The position numbers were made by a program, and so were the translations under genes. From NCBI GenBank assembly GCA_016936555.1, contig JAFGXR010000125.1:1-38651 (forward strand): DNA of 38,651 nucleotides, read 5' to 3'. Of this stretch, positions 33,257-38,651 are shown one piece after another (positions within the stretch are counted from its first letter, which is position 1; every line of letters begins with the position of its first letter). Origin of the DNA: Spirochaetales bacterium. GTDB lineage: Bacteria; Spirochaetota; Spirochaetia; DSM-2461. The notes beneath the pieces were generated by a model. It made no database searches. It saw nothing but the letters and a program-made list of their open reading frames with translations, and was not told the origin of the DNA.

Positions 33257-33925
33257 TTGAAAAGGAATCTCACTATCGCCATTTTTTTTCTCACAGCCAT
33301 GAGTCTGAGCAGTCAGTATTTTTTTGACAATTTCTCCGACTCCCAGAAACTCGATGCAGCCCATGCCTATCTGATGGTCAGCGAACAGTTCGCCAAACTC
33401 GGAGATACCAGACAGGCGGCCAAATTCAGAGAAATGGCCCTGTTCATTTATCCGGAGCTTCTGATAATGGATAAAGAGAGGATTGAAGCTGCCGTTGAAG
33501 CGAATGCCCGGCCGGCACAACCTCGGACAGCCGGTCCCGACAGAAGCGGCATGATACGCTTTTATTTCTCCAAATTGCTGCGGAGCGTAACCACCGGCGA
33601 TCTAGAAACTGCGGATTCGCTTATCGCCGAAAGACTTTACCTACCGGAATACGAGGGAGGGCTCACCAAGTCGCAGCTGGCTCCCATGGTTCGGGAAATA
33701 GCAGAAGACTACAATTTATCCACTTATTCTCCGTCAGATCTCTATAAGATCGAATCGATCCGTGTTGAAAAGATCGAAGAGGGCACGTACCTTCTCACGG
33801 TGGACGGAGCCGATGATGAATCGCTCTACCATACTGGAATTACCTTCTTCGGACGCGTTCAGACTTTCCGCTTCAGACAATTTGATACGGGTTGGAAGAT
33901 TGATAAAATTACGGCTCTTTTCTAA
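33257..33925 (+). CDS. Secreted protein of unknown function
   Basis: A 222-residue protein I do not recognise. It starts at a TTG with GGGAGG six bases before it. A signal peptide (1-19, MKRNLTIAIFFLTAMSLSSQ) is followed by a helical stretch with a TPR-like phrase (LMVSEQFAKLGDTRQAAKFREMA). After a Pro/Ala linker near residue 80, a second domain of about 130 residues ends in strand-rich sequence (HTGITFFGRVQTFRFRQFD, WKIDKITALF) that resembles NTF2-like or DUF4878-type folds in outline. It is monocistronic, and its end overlaps the converging Cys-rich gene by 17 bases. Confidence 0.78.
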   Translation: MKRNLTIAIFFLTAMSLSSQYFFDNFSDSQKLDAAHAYLMVSEQFAKLGDTRQAAKFREMALFIYPELLIMDKERIEAAVEANARPAQPRTAGPDRSGMIRFYFSKLLRSVTTGDLETADSLIAERLYLPEYEGGLTKSQLAPMVREIAEDYNLSTYSPSDLYKIESIRVEKIEEGTYLLTVDGADDESLYHTGITFFGRVQTFRFRQFDTGWKIDKITALF

Positions 33926-34217
33926 AAGTTTCCACATATCCGCAGTAAGGAGGGAGCCATGGTGCAAACAGTGCGTGCCTGGCTCTCAGCCTTGAACAGT
34001 CCCGGCAGACCTTGAACCTCTTTTCATATACAGTGCAGCGGTTCGTATAGGTATCGAGAAAAGTGCAGGGACTATCGAAATCGATATAGATTACCCCGTC
34101 TTCACTCTGATTCTTTTCATAACAGCAGGCTCCGCAACCTTTGCAGATGGAATCCCATTCGCCCCGGTAACCCGTAAGGATTGACTTTAACAATAACCGG
34201 AGATTTTTATATTTCAC
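33909..34217 (-). CDS. YkgJ-type CxxCxxCC zinc/iron-binding protein
   Basis: A protein of about 102 residues with the hallmark CKGCGACC, followed by PCTFLDTYTNRCTVYEKRFKVCRDC near the middle and one more Cys near the C-terminus. This spacing marks the YkgJ family of putative zinc- or iron-chelating proteins. No activity is known with confidence for the family. The start is either the GTG at 34217, nine bases after GGGGGA, or the TTG at 34223, which sits too close to that site. It is the last gene of the galactokinase-like operon, 11-17 bases after the VWA-like gene. Confidence 0.83.
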   Translation of the reverse strand: MKYKNLRLLLKSILTGYRGEWDSICKGCGACCYEKNQSEDGVIYIDFDSPCTFLDTYTNRCTVYEKRFKVCRDCSRLRARHALFAPWLPPYCGYVETFRKEP

Positions 34218-34234
34218 TTTCAATCTTCCCCCGG

Positions 34235-36253
34235 CTACTGGATAGGTGGATAATAGCCGGATTCATCGCGTCCGCTTTTATTGACATAGAGCACTTCCAG
34301 CTCAACAGGGATATAGGCACGGCCGAAATCAGGATTGCTGTTAGAACTGTAACTGGCTGTGTAGATGGCACTGGGCGTGTATTCCATATCTTCCAGAAGA
34401 GGTCTGATTCCCCCGGGCCTGAACATATAGATGCTCTGACCTCCCGTCGCCCCGGCAAGGTATTCCAGCTCCCTGTTCCTTCTTCCCGGAACTGTATAAA
34501 CAGTATTAAAGACAATATTATTGTTTTTGTAATAAGCGGCCAGATCGATGACATCGTAGCGGTCGAATGCACTGGCCGGCAGATCTCCCTGTGTGATAAA
34601 AAGGACAGATCTCCTGTCCCGTCCCGGAATCATCTGAGACGCAGCCAGCCGGATACCTGTATCGGCACTCCATAAAGGACTCCACTGCGATGTGGCTTCC
34701 TCTATGGCATCGGATATGGATCTGTCATTAAAGGAGCTAACGATGTAAGGGGTTTCTCCGATCGAAATGAGCGATTTCACACTCCCTGTTTCCGATGAAT
34801 ATATCTCTTTCAGCAGACCTGTAACGGAATCTCCATAAGGAGCCATCTGTTCAGAACCATCAACCAGTATGGTCAGGTAGGAGTCTGTTCCGCTGAAACC
34901 TTTAAATTCCAGAGAATAACCGTTAACGGGTCTGGATTTCTCCGTTATGATAAAATTCCCTTTATCGAGACCGACAACGGCCCTGCCGTCCCGTCTTTCA
35001 ACGGAAAAGTCAACGATGATTTCGGGAAACCTGTCGGCATTGATCCTGTTTATCCTTACAAAAAGTCCGCCGTAAACAGAAGAGAGCTCTGTAAGGACGG
35101 CGATTCTGTTCGCATCGTAATCGGCTACCAGCAAATTGCCGTTTTCATCGAGCTCTCCGTCCATGGAACGCAGACTGTTTCCCGTCCTGTCAATCAAAAG
35201 GGAGAGATGCTCCATTGATCTGTCATAGCGGCGTATCAAAGGTCCATCGGCGATCAGCAGATCATTATTATAGAGACTCAAACCTTCCGGTCTGTCCAGT
35301 TTTCCCTCAACAAGAGTTTCCAGATAATTTCCGCTGTCGTCAAAAACATATATGGATCCGGCGACTGAATCGGCAGCATAAATTTTCTCATTATCAAGAA
35401 CGATGCCCGTCAGCCATTGAAACCCCGGAAAACCATTAACTGTTTTCCCGATCTCAAGAACGAAATTCCCTTCAAAATCATATTTAACGATTTTTCTGTT
35501 ACCGGCATCTGTGACATAAAAGTACTTTTTTTCATCGGAAGCTAGATACTGAGGGCCCAGGAGCTGCCCTTCCCCAATTCCCTTATCACCTATTTTCAAT
35601 ATCCGCGAACCGCCGGCACCGCAAAGAGAAACTGAATTTCCGGTAAACTCACTCAGAAGGAACCGCCCGTCTCGGAGGGGGAAAATATCAAAAGGATGGT
35701 CGTATCCCTCAAAGCCTCCGTCAAGGGTCTCTTTCAGAGCTCCGTTGGCATCGTAGTGAAGGACCTGATTCGTCGCGAAAGAGACAATAAACATTCCGCC
35801 CGAACCGTCTCTTGTGGGAACGGCCGCAGTCGGTCTATCGAAAAGAGTGAATCCCCCCAGCTGACTCTCCAGCTCCATATGAACAACCCATTTTTCTTCC
35901 TGCCGGGGCTGTATGGATAAAAGCTGCCGGTATTTGATCAGCTCGGAAAGATTGATAAGTGATGCTCCGGCTTCACCTGTGGAAATGATCTTTTCCCATT
36001 CGGCGAGCGCGGCATCCTCAAGACCCGACATATAGTAGCTCCGGCCCAACCAGGCCAGAATCACAGGGTTTTCCGGCTTGAGGGCTAAAGCCTTTTCGAG
36101 AGACTGAACAGCTTTATTGTAAAAACCGTTATTAAAAGCGATGACTCCCCACCTGAGATTATCTTCAGCCTCCACAGCTTTCATATCTATAGTCTGTCCA
36201 TAGAGCGCCGCAGAGAGAACCGTCAGCAGGAATAATAATTTCACGACTTTCAT
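34235..36253 (-). CDS. Secreted TPR / NHL-propeller / VWA-like protein
   Basis: A 672-residue exported protein with three parts. After a signal peptide (1-19) come TPRs (about 25-100, for example GVIAFNNGFYNKAVQSLEKA). Next is a six-bladed NHL-type propeller (about 140-390) with repeated phrases such as YFYVTDAGNRKIVKYDFEGN and KIYAADSVAGSIYVFDDSGN. The C-terminal domain of about 270 residues looks like a von Willebrand A domain: TILVDGSEQM in place of the metal-site DxSxS, RSVLFITQGD, and GATGGQSIYMF near the end. The metal motif is degenerate (DGSEQ). Function is unknown; the domain order suggests a periplasmic scaffold. GAGGGG lies 8 bases before the ATG. Confidence 0.8.
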   Translation of the reverse strand: MKVVKLLFLLTVLSAALYGQTIDMKAVEAEDNLRWGVIAFNNGFYNKAVQSLEKALALKPENPVILAWLGRSYYMSGLEDAALAEWEKIISTGEAGASLINLSELIKYRQLLSIQPRQEEKWVVHMELESQLGGFTLFDRPTAAVPTRDGSGGMFIVSFATNQVLHYDANGALKETLDGGFEGYDHPFDIFPLRDGRFLLSEFTGNSVSLCGAGGSRILKIGDKGIGEGQLLGPQYLASDEKKYFYVTDAGNRKIVKYDFEGNFVLEIGKTVNGFPGFQWLTGIVLDNEKIYAADSVAGSIYVFDDSGNYLETLVEGKLDRPEGLSLYNNDLLIADGPLIRRYDRSMEHLSLLIDRTGNSLRSMDGELDENGNLLVADYDANRIAVLTELSSVYGGLFVRINRINADRFPEIIVDFSVERRDGRAVVGLDKGNFIITEKSRPVNGYSLEFKGFSGTDSYLTILVDGSEQMAPYGDSVTGLLKEIYSSETGSVKSLISIGETPYIVSSFNDRSISDAIEEATSQWSPLWSADTGIRLAASQMIPGRDRRSVLFITQGDLPASAFDRYDVIDLAAYYKNNNIVFNTVYTVPGRRNRELEYLAGATGGQSIYMFRPGGIRPLLEDMEYTPSAIYTASYSSNSNPDFGRAYIPVELEVLYVNKSGRDESGYYPPIQ

Positions 36254-36272
36254 AATTTTTGCCCCTCAGACC

Positions 36273-36941
36273 TTAAAAGCGGGATTCCACAGTTCGAAGA
36301 TGATAGGCGATTTCCTCGTCATCTGGCCAGACTTCCTTCGCCCTTCGCAGGAACCGGATTGCTTCCACAATATTACCGTCCTTGTAGTAAGCCCAGCCCA
36401 CCGAATCCAGATAAGCGCCATATTCGGGGTTCTGACGAAGAGCCTTGAGACAGAAATCGACAGCAGATCTGGTTGACTTGCCTTCCTCCGCCAGAATAAA
36501 TCCATAGGAGTTAAGGCTGTTGGCATTGTCCGGCTCAAGTTCCATTGCTTTTTCCAGATAATCCAGAGCCTTGGAAAGATTTCCGCTGCCGTAACAGCAG
36601 TATGCAAGTGTCGAATAAATCTGGGCTGATTCAAAGCCCTCATCAATTACCTGCAGAATAAGATTGATTGCCTGATCATATCGCTCTGTAATGCTGTAAA
36701 TATAACTGAGAACCATCGAGCTCTGAAAAACTCTCAGGATATGAATATCATAACGGATAACAAGATCGAAAAAACTCTCCGCTTCTTCAAAATTTCCGAG
36801 TTGGGTATGAGACAACCCGAGATAATACGCTGTTTCCGGATCTTCTTCATATACGGCATCTATGGCCAGAAGGGCTTTGACTGCGTCCTCGTAATCCCCG
36901 TTATGATAGAGATTCTTCCCTTTGTCTCTTCTGGATATCAT
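36273..36941 (-). CDS. TPR protein
   Basis: A 222-residue protein made almost wholly of about five to six tetratricopeptide repeats (for example AYYLGLSHTQLGNFEEAESF, IYSTLAYCCYGSGNLSKALD, DSVGWAYYKDGNIVEAIRFL), without a signal peptide. TPRs mediate protein-protein contacts; the partner is unknown. Its ATG overlaps the stop of the shortened surE gene (ATGA), and the secreted TPR/NHL protein follows 19 bases later. It is therefore probably a cytoplasmic component of the same unit. Confidence 0.85.
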   Translation of the reverse strand: MISRRDKGKNLYHNGDYEDAVKALLAIDAVYEEDPETAYYLGLSHTQLGNFEEAESFFDLVIRYDIHILRVFQSSMVLSYIYSITERYDQAINLILQVIDEGFESAQIYSTLAYCCYGSGNLSKALDYLEKAMELEPDNANSLNSYGFILAEEGKSTRSAVDFCLKALRQNPEYGAYLDSVGWAYYKDGNIVEAIRFLRRAKEVWPDDEEIAYHLRTVESRF

Positions 36942-37204
36942 ATCACAATCCTCTTGAACTCAACCGTTTTATACATCTCATCGTCAAGGTGATTGACAGG
37001 TTGGAGAAAAACGGAGGAGATGGAAATATTTCCTTTCAGTATAGCAGAAGAATCCTCTCCTGACAGGTCTGAAGATTCAATTCCCCCCTTCCTGTCTCCG
37101 TCCGGAGCCATTATCCACACATTGTGATTTTTGCAAAAAGAATCGTAGAGAGCTTTAATACCGGGACTGTCTACTCCGTCATCATTGGTCAGTAGAATGG
37201 TCAA
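36938..37204 (-). pseudogene. surE: Internally deleted SurE (5'/3'-nucleotidase) reading frame
   Basis: An 88-residue open frame with a TTG start seven bases after AGAGG. It begins with a textbook SurE N-terminus, TILLTNDDGVDSPGIKAL (metal ligands Asp8 and Asp9), and VWIMAPDGDRKG. It then passes to EDSSAILKGNISI, which aligns with the SurE C-terminal block around GYVSITPL. About 160 residues in between, including the Asn and Ser metal ligands and most of the active site, are missing in frame. It cannot be an active SurE. It is either a decaying gene or a retained small protein whose translation couples galK-like to the TPR gene; the conserved overlaps favour some selection on the frame. Confidence 0.75.
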
Positions 37205-37207
37205 CCG

Positions 37208-38368
37208 TCACCTCTCTTCAGGATATATGATTTTCACCCCCGCGGAAGGCTTGCAGATAAAATCCTCCGCCTTGAATCCGAATATTCTTTCATATTCTTC
37301 CAGGTGTTCTTCGTATGTACCGATTTTATCTTTCTCGATCAGAGTGACCGTACAGCCGCCGTATCCTTTGCCCGTAAGTCGGGATCCCAGGACACCCTGT
37401 GTTTCCTGGGCTCTTTTTACAAGCCAGTCGAGTTCGGGACATGAGACATCAAATTGATTCCGAAGGCTATCGTGAGACCGACTGAGCAGCCGCCCGCACA
37501 TGACCATATCCTCCTGCTCGAGAAACCCTTTCATATCGAGAACTCTCTGATTCTCATCGAGGATATGCATAGAACGTCGCCTCGTATCTTCACTCACTCC
37601 ATCAATGCTCAGACTGAGATCCTTTTTGGAAAAATCCCGGAGAGAGGATCCTGTTTTTTTGGATGATAAAGCATCAACAATCGTACGGAAGTCCTCGTAA
37701 TAATCAATCTCATCATCTATTTCTATAAGAGATGGCGGTATTCTGGTATCGGTGATAAGAAAACAGTGCTCTATAAAATCCAGAGGAATGTATTCGTACT
37801 CAAGACTTCTGGTATCAAGAAACATGGCTTGACCTTCCCGGGCATAATAAGCGAGAAGAAAAGAAGATATACCGGTTTTCTGTCCCAGAAAGACAGATTC
37901 GGACTGTCTGGCAGCTTCAATAATCTGCACATCGGTCAATTCGAGTTCAAAGAGCTTTTTCAGAGCGACAGTCAGAGCTATGGCCATAGCCGATGAAGAA
38001 GCAAGACCTATTCCTTCGGGGATATCACCCCAGATAGTAATATCAACGCCTCTCAACACACAGCCGATACGAAGAAGAGAAGAAATGACACCCTTGGGAT
38101 AATTGGCCCAGCGGTCCTCTCTTTTTTTCTTCAAATTCGAGATAGTCGTTTTTTTTCGTTCATCATAATTCACAGAATAAAAGCGGAGAGAATTATCATT
38201 TCTTCTGGAAACAGCGACCTTCACATATCTGTCGATGGCCACAGAAAGGACATACCCTTCTGAGAATTCCGTGTATTCCCCCAGCAAATTGATCTTTCCC
38301 GGAGCTGAAGTAATCACTTCCGGTTCAGAACCATATTCTTTTTTATGAAGGGAAACAATCTCATTCAT
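37208..38368 (-). CDS. Galactokinase-like GHMP kinase with altered active site
   Basis: A 386-residue GHMP kinase closest to galactokinase along its full length: APGKINLLGEYTEF, the ATP motif GIGLASSSAMAIAL (119-132), LDTRSLEYEYIPL, the third GHMP motif LTGKGYGGCTV, and FICKPSAG at the end. Several active-site residues differ from GalK. The signature GRVNLIGEHTDY reads GKINLLGEYTEF, so Arg becomes Lys25, His becomes Tyr32 and Asp becomes Glu34. The catalytic GIMDQ reads GISSF, so the catalytic Asp is Ser169. ATP binding may persist, but ordinary galactokinase activity is doubtful. The ATG at 38368 follows AGGTG. It heads a five-gene operon; no galT or galE is in the window. Confidence 0.85.
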   Translation of the reverse strand: MNEIVSLHKKEYGSEPEVITSAPGKINLLGEYTEFSEGYVLSVAIDRYVKVAVSRRNDNSLRFYSVNYDERKKTTISNLKKKREDRWANYPKGVISSLLRIGCVLRGVDITIWGDIPEGIGLASSSAMAIALTVALKKLFELELTDVQIIEAARQSESVFLGQKTGISSFLLAYYAREGQAMFLDTRSLEYEYIPLDFIEHCFLITDTRIPPSLIEIDDEIDYYEDFRTIVDALSSKKTGSSLRDFSKKDLSLSIDGVSEDTRRRSMHILDENQRVLDMKGFLEQEDMVMCGRLLSRSHDSLRNQFDVSCPELDWLVKRAQETQGVLGSRLTGKGYGGCTVTLIEKDKIGTYEEHLEEYERIFGFKAEDFICKPSAGVKIIYPEER

Positions 38369-38406
38369 AATCAAGCACCTGATGTTTAAGCTCTAATACA
38401 CTATTC

Positions 38407-38435
38407 ATCTTAAGTCTGAATCACCTTTTTATCAA
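38407..38435 (-). promoter_or_regulatory. Promoter of the galactokinase-like operon
   Basis: On the minus strand TTGATA (38430-38435), 17 bases, then TAAGAT (38407-38412). The -10 lies 38 bases before the ATG at 38368, leaving a leader of about 30 bases that includes AGGTG. Confidence 0.55.
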
Positions 38436-38551
38436 CAGAATTCCCTGAGAAGTAATACCCCACCGAGACTGAGTAAAACAGATCAGATCTTCAAGTCTCG
38501 GATAAAGTATATTCCATTTAAAAGATAATTGAAAGCACGCTAATTTGCACA

Positions 38552-38576
38552 CAAACTCCGGTTCAACCGGAGTTTG
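38552..38576. repeat. Perfect 12-base inverted repeat
   Basis: CAAACTCCGGTT and AACCGGAGTTTG are perfect reverse complements separated by a single C. No T-tract follows on either strand, so it is not a standard terminator. It may be a dyad protein site, a cruciform or part of a dispersed repeat. Confidence 0.7.
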
Positions 38577-38651
38577 CCGATGACGCGATCTTTAACGAAC
38601 TCGTTCCTCGCTTCGCTGTGGTACGATTCTTCTTTGAGCGTCAATCCTTTC

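Larger units (their letters stand above)
38369..38651. other. Intergenic region at the right edge
   Basis: No convincing gene is seen in these 283 bases. They contain the promoter of the galactokinase-like operon (38407-38435), one AAAGCACGCT element (38532-38541) and a 25-base perfect palindrome (38552-38576). The last 75 bases are open in more than one frame but resemble no known protein. Confidence 0.6.

Noticed and set aside
38540-38650. Open frame on the minus strand entering from the right edge (36 codons) that could be the 3' end of a gene
   Set aside because: The translated tail matches nothing I know, the palindrome lies inside it, and other frames are also open, so it cannot be supported from this window.
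38580-38651. Plus-strand frame starting at ATG 38580 and running off the window
   Set aside because: No ribosome site and low-information sequence; too short to judge.

Overview
The window reads as chromosomal DNA of a free-living spirochaete (Spirochaetota, Spirochaetaceae-like). This placement is inferred from the gene set and protein style, for example a Bacteroidetes-like short topoisomerase IV, an archaeal-style cytidylate kinase beside YicC, and many TPR and beta-barrel envelope proteins. It was not tested by alignment. Gene density is very high, most neighbours overlap by a few bases, and most genes lie on the minus strand. No tRNA, rRNA, CRISPR array, prophage or insertion sequence was recognised.

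Layout from left to right. (1) 1-1309, minus: two small secreted proteins of one family, then the N-terminal half of an OmpR-type response regulator cut by the window edge. (2) 1378-12213, minus: a tightly overlapping ten-gene run, parE-parC-folP-cdaA-cdaR(ybbR)-acpS-DUF2225-truA-UDG-like-priA. It links chromosome decatenation, folate, cyclic di-AMP, lipid carrier activation, tRNA modification and replication restart. Its promoter sits in a cluster of AAAGCACGCTTT repeats. (3) 12392-14698, minus: a putative outer-membrane barrel and a lysophospholipase-like hydrolase. (4) 14887-17676: ackA (+), a DJ-1 family protein (-) and pgeF (+), with clear terminators. (5) 17709-21494, minus: a DEAD-box helicase with an Arg/Asn/Asp-rich tail, and dxs. 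(6) 21554-25967, minus: murC-yicC-cmk, rpoZ-miaA, and a 29-residue very basic ribosomal-protein-like gene with its own strong promoter and a structured 3' region. (7) 26022-28782, plus: a YihY/BrkB membrane protein overlapping an orphan N6-adenine DNA methyltransferase. (8) 28766-33146, minus: clpS-clpA-aat, a complete Leu/Phe N-degron module, followed by a TPR/barrel protein. (9) 33257-33925, plus: a secreted protein of unknown function. (10) 33909-38368, minus: a five-gene run with a galactokinase-like protein, an internally deleted SurE, a TPR protein, a TPR/NHL/VWA-like secreted protein and a Cys-rich YkgJ-like protein.

Most of the window is housekeeping. The observations most worth following are these. 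The galactokinase homologue has lost the catalytic Asp and several sugar-binding residues. The neighbouring SurE keeps both ends but lacks its middle. miaA has no usual start codon. The topoisomerase IV lacks the usual quinolone-contact residues on both subunits. The UDG-like protein keeps its Fe-S cysteines but has lost its active-site motif. ClpS has an altered gatekeeper residue. Several genes (murC, parE, clpS and perhaps pgeF) have a -10 box ending only 6-8 nt before the start codon and no Shine-Dalgarno, which suggests leaderless mRNAs.
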